Shown here: piece by piece, positions 1 to 7,929 of the stretch
Numbering within the stretch: the stretch's first letter is position 1
How the letters are laid out: the number at the start of each line of letters is the position of its first letter
Assembly: GCF_003432485.1 (NCBI RefSeq)
Contig: NZ_QVNQ01000013.1
Location: 62,001-126,000 of the forward strand
Origin: Actinomadura spongiicola
GTDB taxonomy: Bacteria; Actinomycetota; Actinomycetes; Streptosporangiales; Streptosporangiaceae
DNA: 64,000 nt
Direction of reading: 5' to 3'
Notes under the pieces: model-generated
The model's database searches: none
What the model saw: the letters and a program-made list of their open reading frames with translations, nothing else
Told to the model about the DNA's origin: nothing
Program-made: the position numbers and the translations under genes

Positions 1-208
1 TGCCGAACTCGGCGACGGCCCACGCTGCCGCGCGACCAGCAAATTTGAAGTTCTCCCGCGCTACGGCCGGGGCGTCCGGTGAAGTCCGGATCACCGCTTG
101 GGCGGTCTCGCGGTCGACCTCGGTCCAACTCTTTCCGCCGAGCAGGTAGTTGTAGACACGGGCACGCGAGGCTTGAGTGAAGTCCAGAGCCAGACCAGGC
201 GTCGTCAT
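1..208 (-). CDS. SAM-dependent methyltransferase, DUF574 family (N-terminal part, runs off left edge)
   Basis: The 69 visible N-terminal residues contain the family signature ARVYNYLLGGK (residues about 16-26) followed by the Asp-Arg-Glu and Ala-rich helices typical of the actinobacterial DUF574 / Methyltransf_19 family of S-adenosylmethionine-dependent methyltransferases. The substrates of this family are generally unknown. The ATG overlaps the stop of the upstream 72-residue gene by four bases (ATGA), so the two are translationally coupled. The SAM-binding core lies outside the window. Confidence 0.85.
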   Translation of the reverse strand, partial: MTTPGLALDFTQASRARVYNYLLGGKSWTEVDRETAQAVIRTSPDAPAVARENFKFAGRAAAWAVAEFG

Positions 209-423
209 GACTCCGCCGCATCCAGTAGCTCGTGCAACTTCTGCGGCGTGTCGGCGTCCACCGCGGTGGTCCCCAGAGGGACCGCGTCCTTCCCACGCTT
301 GTCGGTGTCGAGGAAGCCCCACCAGCGCCCCTTATCGGAACGCACGATGCTCCAATCCGGGTGGGCGTCCTTCAACCACGCCTTGGCCTGAGCGGAGTCG
401 GTGACTTTGGGCATTGCGGTCAT
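205..423 (-). CDS. Small conserved-looking protein, unknown function
   Basis: A 72-residue acidic-basic mixed protein with the central motif IVRSDKGRWWGF and no membrane segment or signal peptide. I do not recognise a family. Its stop overlaps the start of the DUF574 methyltransferase (ATGA), so it is the first gene of that operon and its product probably accompanies the methyltransferase. A second in-frame ATG at 414 (MPKVTD) could be the true start. Confidence 0.6.
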   Translation of the reverse strand: MTAMPKVTDSAQAKAWLKDAHPDWSIVRSDKGRWWGFLDTDKRGKDAVPLGTTAVDADTPQKLHELLDAAES

Positions 424-552
424 GATCGATTTCCCTGGTAGCTAACGCGGGGTTCATACGGCGGCGGGGATCCGGTGCGAGCCGGTCTCTCCGCCGCCGC
501 GGTAAAGGGACGGCGCCGCCGCCCATGCCCGCCAGGTCGGCGGCAGTCTTGA

Positions 553-888
553 CTAGGCCCTTGGGACGGCAGGAGCAGGCGGGGGTTTGCTGCCGTGCAC
601 GAGTTCGATCGCGTTGACGGCCCGGTCAAGAGCATCGACATCGGCGAGCAGGCGAAGTAGGGACCGTGCCCGCGATTTCCGGACCACGACCTCCACGGTC
701 CGCTCCGGGTTGTCGCCAGCGCCCGGCGGTTGAAGGCGCAGGGCGGTGTCGTCGCCGTCGCCAACGAGTTCGCATGCCCAGGCACGCTCTTCGAGGCGAC
801 AGGCAAGGTCTCGGAGCGGCAGGGCTGGGCCACCCACCGGTATGGCGGGCCCGGTGGGTAGCGGCTCGGCTGGTTGCGCTTCGTTCAT
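553..888 (-). CDS. Hypothetical protein, Pro-rich N terminus
   Basis: A 111-residue protein whose frame continues upstream to 999, but the ATG at 888 is preceded by GGAGAGG at good spacing and gives the compact start MNEAQP. The central part (WACELVGDGDDTALRLQPP) looks like a small beta-sheet domain and the C-terminal part is helical (RSLLRLLADVDALDRAVNAIEL). No known domain recognised. It is divergent from the XRE regulator that follows, and the space between them (889-1073) should hold both promoters. Confidence 0.55.
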   Translation of the reverse strand: MNEAQPAEPLPTGPAIPVGGPALPLRDLACRLEERAWACELVGDGDDTALRLQPPGAGDNPERTVEVVVRKSRARSLLRLLADVDALDRAVNAIELVHGSKPPPAPAVPRA

Positions 889-1073
889 GCCCCGCCTCTC
901 CGTTGCCTGTAAGTCAGGTCCTAGACGGTGGCTGGAAGAGGGGCCGGGAGTGAAGCCCGCGGATGCATGGTCGGGATATGCACGAGCCGCATACATCAAC
1001 CCGTTCGTACGGCCGGGCCTACACTCTTAGAGACACCGACCTCATCTCAGAGTTAAGTGAGCTGAGAAGCCAA

Positions 1074-2609
1074 ATGAGCCAACGCTCGACCACGCACCAA
1101 TGTCAGTCCTGCGGGACAAAGCTTGCGTGGGACAATGCGGGCGATCTATGCGCGTCCTGTCAAAGGTCTCGACGATCCGAACTCGGTCCTCCCCGCGTGC
1201 CCGCAGAGTTCTGGGAGTCTCCCGCACTCCAGGAAGCATTCGCCGAGGCGCATATCGGGAAGGTCTTCCATGCATACAGGCATGCCCCACGCCACGGTCC
1301 CCGCCCGATACCGCAAGACGTGTTGGCCGGCTGGTTGGGCCTGACCCAAACCCAGGTCAGCCGCTACGAGAACGGCGCCGCCGTCACCGACCTGAAGAAG
1401 CTCATCGCCTGGGCTCGCACTCTTCGGATCCCGCGGCAACATCTCTGGTTTCGGATGCCCGGTCACCCGCCGCCGTCCAAAGGTTCCGATGCCCCCGACG
1501 ATGCGCTGGATGACTCGACCTCACCGCCGCGGCCGGGCATGCTGGCAGCAAGAGAGCCAGGACAAGCCGAAGGAGACGACACGCGCCGCAAAGACTTTCT
1601 CGCAGGCGCTGGAGTAATGCTGGCGAGCATTCTGGCGCCGCCGCTCATTCACAACTGGCGAGAGCCTTCGCCATCCAACCTCCCTCACCTAGACGATCAA
1701 CTTCTTGCTCAGCTCCGTGCACAGACCGAAGGCTTTCGGTGGCTGGACCGCCAGGAGGGAGCTGCCCAGCTGCTGCCGAGCACGACAAAGCATGCCCGTG
1801 ACCTCGCTACGTTCTGGCGCCTCACCGACGACCATCACGCCTTGCGTGACGAACTCGGCGTCCTCGCGGCCGATGCATGTCATCTGGTCGCCTACCAGGC
1901 GTTTGATCAAGGTGGGCGTGTACAGGCCATGGAGTGGTACCGGAGCTCCGCCGATCTCGCTGGCCGAGCACGATGCCAAGACCTTTACGTCTTCGCCATG
2001 TGCGGCGTCGCGTACATGCATGCTCGCAACCAGAACGGCGGCATGGCCCTGTCGGTCCTCCAACAGCTCCAGCCGCTGTCGTTGTCGACAGCCGCGCGTT
2101 GTTACCTCGCGGTCTACGAGGCCCACGCTCATGCCGCCACCCCCCAGCTCGGCAAAGCGAAACGGGACGCCGTCCTGAGCGCGTTGGATCGAGCTGCGTC
2201 GTACGCCGACAAAACGCGGGACGAGCCCCCGTCGCCATGGCTCGGCATTCCAGGAACCTCGTTTGTCGAGCGTCAGCGGGCATTGACCATGGCCTCCTTC
2301 GGCGATCAGGAAACTCTCGATCTGCTCGATCGACTCGAAAAACAGACTTCCGCTGTGTTTCAGCGGTATCAGGTCACCTTGGTCACCAATAGAGCGCTGA
2401 CATATGCGAGCCGAGGAGATGTCGACCGGGCTGCTGGCCAGCTTGTCAGAGCCGTAGAGCACAACTTGCACGTTCGATCCGTCGAGAAGCTCAACCTGAT
2501 CCGGCAGGCCCGGAGCGTGCTCGAACCACATCGCGACAGTCGGGCTGTGCGGGCTGTCGACGAACTCTTGATGGATCAGCGAGTCGCCCTCATTGCGGGC
2601 GCCCGGTAG
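1074..2609 (+). CDS. Zinc-ribbon / XRE helix-turn-helix regulator with TPR-like C-terminal region
   Basis: About 511 residues from ATG 1074; the frame is open from an ATG at 963, but 1074 places the zinc ribbon at the N terminus as usual. Cys10, Cys13, Cys26 and Cys29 form a CxxC...CxxC zinc ribbon. Residues about 79-122 form an XRE helix-turn-helix (recognition segment LTQTQVSRYENG). The rest is helical and TPR-like, ending in pairs of degenerate repeats. Such proteins are actinobacterial transcription regulators; the ligand or partner is unknown. The 3' end overlaps the convergent NTPase gene by 20 bases. Confidence 0.75.
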   Translation: MSQRSTTHQCQSCGTKLAWDNAGDLCASCQRSRRSELGPPRVPAEFWESPALQEAFAEAHIGKVFHAYRHAPRHGPRPIPQDVLAGWLGLTQTQVSRYENGAAVTDLKKLIAWARTLRIPRQHLWFRMPGHPPPSKGSDAPDDALDDSTSPPRPGMLAAREPGQAEGDDTRRKDFLAGAGVMLASILAPPLIHNWREPSPSNLPHLDDQLLAQLRAQTEGFRWLDRQEGAAQLLPSTTKHARDLATFWRLTDDHHALRDELGVLAADACHLVAYQAFDQGGRVQAMEWYRSSADLAGRARCQDLYVFAMCGVAYMHARNQNGGMALSVLQQLQPLSLSTAARCYLAVYEAHAHAATPQLGKAKRDAVLSALDRAASYADKTRDEPPSPWLGIPGTSFVERQRALTMASFGDQETLDLLDRLEKQTSAVFQRYQVTLVTNRALTYASRGDVDRAAGQLVRAVEHNLHVRSVEKLNLIRQARSVLEPHRDSRAVRAVDELLMDQRVALIAGAR

Positions 2610-3153
2610 AGCCAGGGCCTCGATCTCCGCTCAGCCGGGACGCCAAGATCGCGGCTAAGGTATCTCGGTTTGTCTCCGTCACCGTCACCAGTTCAATATC
2701 GTCACGCGCTTTGAGTTCGTCCAGTCCCGGATGAGGCGCCAGCTGCGCGGTCGCTACTAGTGGTCGCGACCGAGCGAGGAGGTCTTCCAGCCCGGCCACG
2801 AACGCGTCCGACAAGAGCTCCATGCGGGCGAGTTCGTCAACGACGATCACATCGGCGTGGGCTATTGCATGATTTAGAGCAGGCAGTGCGATGTGTTCCA
2901 GGGCGGAAACGTTCACACGGTAACGGCCCACGCGAGGGCCATCCTCCCAGTCTTGATGCGCGATGAGCGCTGCAGGGCCATCGATCTCTTCCATGGTGAA
3001 CCCGATGCGGCGACGGTCCTTGCGGACTTCGGTCGTCAGGATGCCTCCTACTCGAAGACCTGCGGCTTTCAAACGCTTGACCAGGTCGTCCACGACGGTG
3101 GTCTTGCCGATGCCCGGTGGCCCGACGAGAAGGATGCGCGGCTGGGCGGTCAT
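2590..3153 (-). CDS. THEP1-like nucleoside-triphosphatase
   Basis: A 187-residue P-loop protein. Residues 8-15 are the Walker A motif GPPGIGKT and a Walker B-type stretch VIVVDELARMEL lies near residue 105, the order and length of the NTPase_1 (THEP1) family, which hydrolyses NTPs and is also distantly kinase-like. The ATG at 3153 is chosen because it sits just before the P-loop as in the family; the frame is open to 3216. The gene converges on, and overlaps by 20 bases, the XRE/TPR regulator. Its physiological role is unknown. Confidence 0.8.
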   Translation of the reverse strand: MTAQPRILLVGPPGIGKTTVVDDLVKRLKAAGLRVGGILTTEVRKDRRRIGFTMEEIDGPAALIAHQDWEDGPRVGRYRVNVSALEHIALPALNHAIAHADVIVVDELARMELLSDAFVAGLEDLLARSRPLVATAQLAPHPGLDELKARDDIELVTVTETNRDTLAAILASRLSGDRGPGSTGRPQ

Positions 3154-3333
3154 GGGCCCAGAATGACAGAGGTGCTTGCCTTCAGTCTCGACCGGCTGGC
3201 GTGCCATGTCACGCATCCCGTGTTCCGGGTGGGCTGATACTCACGGGATGGTCAGGCCGGACGTTGACCGGGTCGGCGGTCGGGGGTGAGGGTCGGGATC
3301 GGTCCGCAACCTCTCATCCCGATGGAGGGCTCA

Positions 3334-4101
3334 GTGACGGAAGACATCGAGTTCGTCGGCGAAACCGACCAGTCCCCGCAGGGCAAGTGTCCGGCCGTGT
3401 GGCGGGACAAGACGGGTCTTTACGTGCGCGGCAAGACCGTCACTGATCCGGTGGTCCTAGCCAGGCTCGCCCGCGACAACGAGGAGGCGGCGGACGAGTC
3501 CACGGTGTGGCTGGCCAATGACATGATTCCCAAAGTGGCCGAGGCGGCAGCCGGGACGTTCGAGCCAGGCCGGACGGGTCATGGCCCGGTGACGGTGTAC
3601 GACCTGCTCAGGCAGGTGCAGCGGTCAGCGCTCCACCTGGAGATGCGCGACACCTACGATGCCAGCGCTCCCGCGTTCCATGACTGGCTGGCAGGCGGCC
3701 CCGGCGACCTGGATTGGACGGAGTGGAACTCCATCGTGTCCTCGGCGGTGGAGCGCGGCGCGGAGTTCCGCCGTGCCCGGATCGTATCGGAGCCGGTCAC
3801 GGACTACATCGCGTGGGAGCACATGCTCACCGAGCACAACATCAAAGCCGGTGAGGACGTGCGCTGGCTGCCGCGGCGTCGCGCGTTCGACTTGATGCTG
3901 CCCGGTGCCGACTTCTGGCTGCTGGACCACAAGCTTGTGGCGTTCAACTTCTGTTCGGGCGACGGCACCGACACAGAAGAGGAGGAGTTCACCTCTGACC
4001 CGGACACCGTCGCCCGATGCCTGCTGGCGTTCGAACGGGTCTGGGAGCGGGCCATCCCGCACGCCGAGTACAAGCCGCCACGTAGGTCGGCAGAGCGCTG
4101 A
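3334..4101 (+). CDS. DUF6879-type protein with an extra N-terminal domain
   Basis: The start is GTG 3334, set by GGAGGG at 3324-3329 with ideal spacing; an in-frame ATG upstream (3322) overlaps that site and is unlikely. The 255-residue product has an N-terminal ~85-residue part (CPAVWRDKTGLYVRGKTVTDP) resembling small actinobacterial proteins encoded beside XRE-DUF5753 regulators. Its C-terminal part (HLEMRDTYDA...FHDWLAGG...RARIVSEPVTDYIAWEH...RAFDLMLPGADFWLLDHKLVAFNF) matches the DUF6879 pattern. These genes pair with DUF5753 regulators, and one lies next door in convergent orientation. Biochemical function is unknown. Confidence 0.75.
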   Translation: MTEDIEFVGETDQSPQGKCPAVWRDKTGLYVRGKTVTDPVVLARLARDNEEAADESTVWLANDMIPKVAEAAAGTFEPGRTGHGPVTVYDLLRQVQRSALHLEMRDTYDASAPAFHDWLAGGPGDLDWTEWNSIVSSAVERGAEFRRARIVSEPVTDYIAWEHMLTEHNIKAGEDVRWLPRRRAFDLMLPGADFWLLDHKLVAFNFCSGDGTDTEEEEFTSDPDTVARCLLAFERVWERAIPHAEYKPPRRSAER

Positions 4102-4122
4102 TCACCCGTCCCTTTCGCCTTC

Positions 4123-5007
4123 TCAATCAAGGCTCAGTAGGACCCGGCTGATGATCGCTCTGACGCGGTCGCCGTGTACGGCGAGGGGGAAAAGCCGTTC
4201 CCACGCCCGGACGTAGGCGGCGATCTCGTCCGGGTGGGTAACGGTCAAGAAGCCTGACACCAATTCCACATTCACCAGGGAGTCGTCGGTGATGAGGAAC
4301 GGTTCTTCGGGCCACACGCCAGGCCCGTCCCCGCCGTAGGAGGTTCTGCGGTCGCCGGTCAACGGGATGACGCCGAGGGACACCGACGGCCAGCGCATCA
4401 CGTCCAGGAGATGCCGGAGCTGTTGGGTGTGCACATCGGTCGGCACCGAGCGCAGCCATAGGACCGGCTCCTCGATGAGGAAGACGAAACGCGCGCCGGG
4501 GCGGCGCAGCACCTGTTGACGGTCCATGCGTTCGGCGACGGCTTCGCCGACATCGTCGGTTTCCACCAGTTGCTCGACCTTTACCGCCGCCAGGCATTCG
4601 CGGGTGTAGGCGTCTGTCTGGAGCAGCCCAGGGATGACGCGGGTCTGGTAGTCGCGCATCAGTTTGGCTCGCTCGTAAATGTCGCGTACGGACTCCTGCG
4701 CTCGTTTCAGCCCGCCTCGGTTGAGTCGCTGGTAGGTGACCCACATCCCAGCCACGGCGCGCTGCTCGGCAAGCAGCTCGTTCGTGCGCTGTTCTGACGC
4801 ACCACATAGGCGGCACCACAGCCGGACGTCGGCGACCGAAGCGGGCCGGTTGGCGCGTTCGACCTGGGAGACCTTGGTGGCGTCCTTCCACCCGGCGCGG
4901 CGCGCGAACTCCCGGCCGGTCAGGCCGGCGTCGGTGCGCAGTTCGCGGAGCTGGTCGGCGAGGCGCTGCCGGGCCTGCTGCGCGGAGGAGGACGACGAGG
5001 ACGGCAC
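4123..5007 (-). CDS. XRE-family regulator with DUF5753 domain
   Basis: A 294-residue regulator starting at GTG 5007 behind AAGGA; the open frame to 5199 is non-conserved leader. Residues about 15-70 form the helix-turn-helix (LADQLRELRTDAGLTGREFARRAGW...SQVERANRPAS). The remainder is the DUF5753 effector domain (YERAKLMRDYQTRVIPGLLQTDAYTR, FLIEEPVLWLR, LGVIPL). Members of this family regulate adjacent gene cassettes in actinomycetes. The gene is divergent from the RiPP-like operon, with TTGAC repeats between them, so it is the likely local regulator of that operon (inference). Confidence 0.88.
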   Translation of the reverse strand: MPSSSSSSAQQARQRLADQLRELRTDAGLTGREFARRAGWKDATKVSQVERANRPASVADVRLWCRLCGASEQRTNELLAEQRAVAGMWVTYQRLNRGGLKRAQESVRDIYERAKLMRDYQTRVIPGLLQTDAYTRECLAAVKVEQLVETDDVGEAVAERMDRQQVLRRPGARFVFLIEEPVLWLRSVPTDVHTQQLRHLLDVMRWPSVSLGVIPLTGDRRTSYGGDGPGVWPEEPFLITDDSLVNVELVSGFLTVTHPDEIAAYVRAWERLFPLAVHGDRVRAIISRVLLSLD

Positions 5008-5048
5008 AGAGCGATCCTTACCTACGGCGAGCTCGTCACCAGCGGAGA

Positions 5049-5123
5049 TTGACCAGGGTTGACCCCTGGTTCTATCGAAGCCCTTCGCCGTCGAGCGAGT
5101 CGGGGGGTCAACTTTCGTCAACT
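5049..5123. promoter_or_regulatory. TTGAC repeat pairs in the divergent promoter region
   Basis: TTGACC occurs at 5049-5054 and 5059-5064, exactly 10 bases apart, and the opposite-strand version GTCAACT occurs at 5107-5113 and 5117-5123, also 10 bases apart. The first pair sits in an imperfect dyad CCAGGGTTGACCCCTGG (5053-5069). One-turn spacing in two inverted pairs between a regulator and its divergent operon is what an operator would look like. TTGAC is also a -35 consensus, so some copies may be promoter elements. Confidence 0.45.
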
Positions 5124-5198
5124 CTCTTCCGGCGGGGCCTGGCCGACGGTCAGTGTCGGATGACACCAAAGGTTCACGCATCCCGCTCGGAGGGGCCA

Positions 5199-5258
5199 AT
5201 GCCGACCGCCGTCACCACTGGAGCCAACTACGCCCCTTGGGCCGGGGAGGCCGCGTGA
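5199..5258 (+). CDS. 19-residue coupled peptide ORF
   Basis: ATG 5199 lies three bases after GGAGGGG and encodes MPTAVTTGANYAPWAGEAA. Its TGA overlaps the ATG of the next gene by one base (TGATG at 5256-5260), so it can act as a translational coupler or leader peptide for the operon. It could also be a peptide product in its own right. It is too short to judge by composition; the strong ribosome binding site and the overlap are the evidence. Confidence 0.45.
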   Translation: MPTAVTTGANYAPWAGEAA

Positions 5259-5632
5259 TGGCGCTCGATACCCCGCGCGAAACCGACCAGAGGACCATTC
5301 CCCGCGCCAGCGAGTCAGCAGCCGGTGAGAAGGCCCTGCGCCCCCGAACTGTGCTGCTCGCCCTCGCCGGGGATTTGTGTGATCTCGGAGTCCACTCGCG
5401 CTTGGCGACCGACGTCGGCGACGACCCGCAGGTACTGCGGTGTTGGAACCCGAACCGGCGCGGCACGACGGTCCAGGTGGCGTGCCTATATGCCACTGAC
5501 GATCGCTTGCACTTGCGGTACCACCCGACCGGCGACGAACTCGGCGATGCCAACGACATCCACCGGCCGGGGCAAGCGCAGGCGCATGCCTGCACGATTG
5601 CGGTGGCCCTTTCGGTGCCGGTGCGCAGGTGA
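5258..5632 (+). CDS. Unknown 124-residue protein at the head of the RiPP-like operon
   Basis: Starts at the ATG overlapping the preceding 19-residue ORF. The N-terminal ~30 residues are polar and disordered. The rest (TVLLALAGDLCDLGVHSRLATDVGDDPQVLRCWNP, VQVACLYATDDRLHLRYHPTGDELG) looks like a small alpha/beta domain related to short proteins encoded near XRE-DUF5753 regulators. No catalytic motif is visible. Position between the regulator and the precursor suggests a role in the cluster, but no function can be named. Confidence 0.6.
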   Translation: MALDTPRETDQRTIPRASESAAGEKALRPRTVLLALAGDLCDLGVHSRLATDVGDDPQVLRCWNPNRRGTTVQVACLYATDDRLHLRYHPTGDELGDANDIHRPGQAQAHACTIAVALSVPVRR

Positions 5633-5719
5633 ATGCAAACGTGAGGGCCGACAGGGCACGCGGGCCACCTCGATCCTGCGACTGTCCGCTACGTGACCCC
5701 TTCGGAAGGTGATCAAACG

Positions 5720-5869
5720 ATGGACACCGCTACCAGCGATCTGCTCATAGCTGTAGAAACCCTCGCCGCCGTCCACGACCGGTTCGACTCCGAGCACTCC
5801 GACCCGACCGGCACATCAGTCGGTGACGACGGCGAGAACAAGGACCACAACTTCCCCGGCCGAGGCTGA
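5720..5869 (+). CDS. Candidate RiPP precursor peptide (49 residues)
   Basis: A short ORF with a strong ribosome binding site (GGAAGGTGA, 6 bases before the ATG). The N-terminal half is an amphipathic leader-like helix (SDLLIAVETLAAVHDRF), followed by an acidic Ser/Asp/Gly linker and a short C-terminal segment GENKDHNFPGRG containing His, Asn, Lys and Arg side chains that an oxygenase could modify. It is followed by a stem-loop and then by three enzyme genes in the same direction. This architecture (leader, linker, short core, attenuator, tailoring enzymes) is that of RiPP operons. Which residues form the core is inference. Confidence 0.55.
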   Translation: MDTATSDLLIAVETLAAVHDRFDSEHSDPTGTSVGDDGENKDHNFPGRG

Positions 5870-5893
5870 CGCCCCCCAACCCATCGAAAGGAC

Positions 5894-5924
5894 GGAGGGC
5901 CCGAACTCCCGCAGCGGGCCCTCC
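5894..5924 (+). terminator. Stem-loop attenuator between precursor and enzyme genes
   Basis: A perfect 10-bp stem, GGAGGGCCCG (5894-5903) and CGGGCCCTCC (5915-5924), encloses an 11-base loop, 24 bases after the precursor stop and 33 bases before the oxygenase start. There is no T-run, so it would be a partial terminator or an RNA-stabilising hairpin. Such a hairpin keeps precursor mRNA more abundant than enzyme mRNA in many peptide operons. Confidence 0.6.
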
Positions 5925-5956
5925 CCACCTTCAAGCAAGCCTCAAAGGAGCACGTG

Positions 5957-7144
5957 ATGGAACACCTCATCGTCTCGGCGATGGAGCAAGCCCTCGGTTG
6001 GAGTGGCCCTGGCCGGGTGGGAACAGACTTCGTCCGGGGACAATTGCCTGGTACGGGTGTGGCCGCCCGTCTGCTGACGCCGACGAAGCTGCTGGACCTG
6101 GCGACCCGACGGAGCCTGACCACACCGCAGCTACGGTGTTTCCAGTCCGGACGAGAACTTCATCCCTTCCTGTACTGCACCGACGAGATCGGCCGTCGCG
6201 GCCAGAGTATCCGTATGGTCGACACCATCAAGCTCGATGCGATCCTGCGCGAGGGGTGCACTCTCGTTCTGGACGAGATCGACGTGTTCGACCCGGTCCT
6301 TGAGGTGTTTTGTCGTGCCATGCAGTGGTGGTCGCACGAGATCGTGCAGATCAATGCCTACCTCACCACACAGGAGGCGGCAGGGTTCGACATGCACTGG
6401 GACGACCACGACGTGATCATCTTCCAGGTGGCGGGCGAGAAGAGCTGGGAGGTGCGCGCCCCGTCGCGAAACGCGCCGATGTACCGGGACGCCGTCACCG
6501 CTACCGAACCCAGCCGGGACGTCGTTTGGTCAGGCGTCCTGAAGGCCGGGGAGGTCATGCACATCCCTCGGGGACACTGGCACCGCGCCACTCGGGAAGG
6601 CATGGGGGAAGGGTTCAGCCTGCATGCCACCGTCGGCTTCGTGAAGCGGACCGGCGTTACGTGGATGAACTGGCTCGCGGACCAGAGCCGCGCCGAGGAT
6701 CTATTCCGGACCGATCTGGACCGGTGGGCCGAGCCGGAAGCGTGGGCGGCACAACAGGCCGAACTCCTCGCCGCCGTGGCAAAACTGGCGGCAGAGCACA
6801 CCCCGGCCGAGTCCCTACACGCTCGGGAGACACAGCGCCCACCCGCCCGGCAAATTCCCGCCTTCGACCTGTTCGGCGAACCGCACGGAGCGGTGTGCGT
6901 CACCCAATTCGAGCCGTCCATCGAACAGCACGGCGACACCATCGCCGTCTTGGCGGCCGGCAAGAAGCTTACCTTCAAGGCACGAGCCGCCAACGCGCTG
7001 GAATCGCTGCTCAGCGGTGCACCGGTGCAATTCACCGACGCCGACACGCGCACCGTGGCGGCGGCACTGGTGAAGGAGGGGATATGCGCGCCGATGACCG
7101 AGGAATTGTCCTTGGGCTACACCGGTCTAGTCACCTGCGCGTGA
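5957..7144 (+). CDS. JmjC/Cupin_4-type Fe(II)/2-oxoglutarate oxygenase
   Basis: 395 residues from ATG 5957, six bases after AGGAG (a GTG three bases upstream is too close). Residues 147-151 (HWDDHD) give the His-x-Asp metal ligands, and PRGHWH (204-209) gives the distal His209 in the position of the family's PRGWWH. VIIFQVAGEKSWEV after HWDDHD matches the core beta-strands of ribosomal-oxygenase-like Cupin_4 proteins (PF08007). Those enzymes hydroxylate amino-acid side chains of proteins. Beside a 49-residue peptide gene the probable substrate is that peptide (inference). The last 61 bases overlap the aldo-keto reductase gene. Confidence 0.85.
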   Translation: MEHLIVSAMEQALGWSGPGRVGTDFVRGQLPGTGVAARLLTPTKLLDLATRRSLTTPQLRCFQSGRELHPFLYCTDEIGRRGQSIRMVDTIKLDAILREGCTLVLDEIDVFDPVLEVFCRAMQWWSHEIVQINAYLTTQEAAGFDMHWDDHDVIIFQVAGEKSWEVRAPSRNAPMYRDAVTATEPSRDVVWSGVLKAGEVMHIPRGHWHRATREGMGEGFSLHATVGFVKRTGVTWMNWLADQSRAEDLFRTDLDRWAEPEAWAAQQAELLAAVAKLAAEHTPAESLHARETQRPPARQIPAFDLFGEPHGAVCVTQFEPSIEQHGDTIAVLAAGKKLTFKARAANALESLLSGAPVQFTDADTRTVAAALVKEGICAPMTEELSLGYTGLVTCA

Positions 7145-7929
7145 CGCTGGAGGCCGCGCTGGGCCTTGGAGTCCAACGCCTCGACACCGCCTTCAACTAT
7201 CTGAACTTCACATCCCATTCGACGCTGACACGGGTAGCCGGGGATCTGCTAGGAGAGTTCGAGATCTCCACCAAGGTCGGCTTCTTCCCCGAAGGGCACA
7301 GCCTCGACCCGGTCCGGCTCAGGCGGGCGGTCCAACAGAGCGCGGCTGACCTCGGCCGTACCCCCGACCTGGTGTTCCTGCACAACCCGGAACGATCACT
7401 GGACGGCCTCCCGCCGAGTGCCGGAGCCGACATACTCGCCTCCGCGACCACAGCCCTAGCGGAAACCAAGACGCAGGGAATCACGAGGGCGTGGGGAATC
7501 TCGACGTGGCGGCCCGGCATCCTTACCCCTTACGCGGAGTCGGGGCGGCTGCCCATCCCGGATGTCCTGATGACCAGGTGCGGCCTCACCGTCAGTGACC
7601 AGGCCCTTAGAGCCGCTGAAGACCTCACGGCGCTGCTGCGCATCACTCCCGCCTCCCGGTGGGGCATGGCACCGTTCGGTGGTGACGCTGTAGGCGTCCC
7701 CTGGCCTGCCGCCCGCACCTTCGCCCACGGCGAGCAGGAGCCCAACCCAGTGCTGGCAGCGTTCGCCGCCGCCTATCACCTGCCCGAGGTGTCAACCATC
7801 GCCGTTGGTGCTGACCAGCCCGCCCACCTGGCCGAACTGGTCGCAGCTGTCAGCCTCGACATCGACCAGAGCAGAGTTGCGGCGTACCGGGCGCTGCTCG
7901 CCGACCGTGAGGCTACGGTGACCCCGTGA
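7084..7929 (+). CDS. Aldo-keto reductase
   Basis: 281 residues starting at ATG 7084, inside the 3' end of the oxygenase gene. The AKR catalytic tetrad is present: Asp34 and Tyr39 (LDTAFNYL), Lys64 (STKVGFF) and His100 (FLHNPE). It is shorter than typical ~320-residue AKRs and lacks a clear N-terminal hairpin. AKRs reduce carbonyls with NADPH; here it could reduce a group formed by the oxygenase or by another tailoring step (inference). The stop overlaps the next GTG by four bases (GTGA), so translation is coupled. Confidence 0.85.
   Translation: MRADDRGIVLGLHRSSHLRVTLEAALGLGVQRLDTAFNYLNFTSHSTLTRVAGDLLGEFEISTKVGFFPEGHSLDPVRLRRAVQQSAADLGRTPDLVFLHNPERSLDGLPPSAGADILASATTALAETKTQGITRAWGISTWRPGILTPYAESGRLPIPDVLMTRCGLTVSDQALRAAEDLTALLRITPASRWGMAPFGGDAVGVPWPAARTFAHGEQEPNPVLAAFAAAYHLPEVSTIAVGADQPAHLAELVAAVSLDIDQSRVAAYRALLADREATVTP

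Noticed and set aside
6310..7083. N-terminal extension of the aldo-keto reductase frame
   Set aside because: It is Arg/Gly-rich and overlaps the JmjC oxygenase entirely; ATG 7084 fits the AKR family start.
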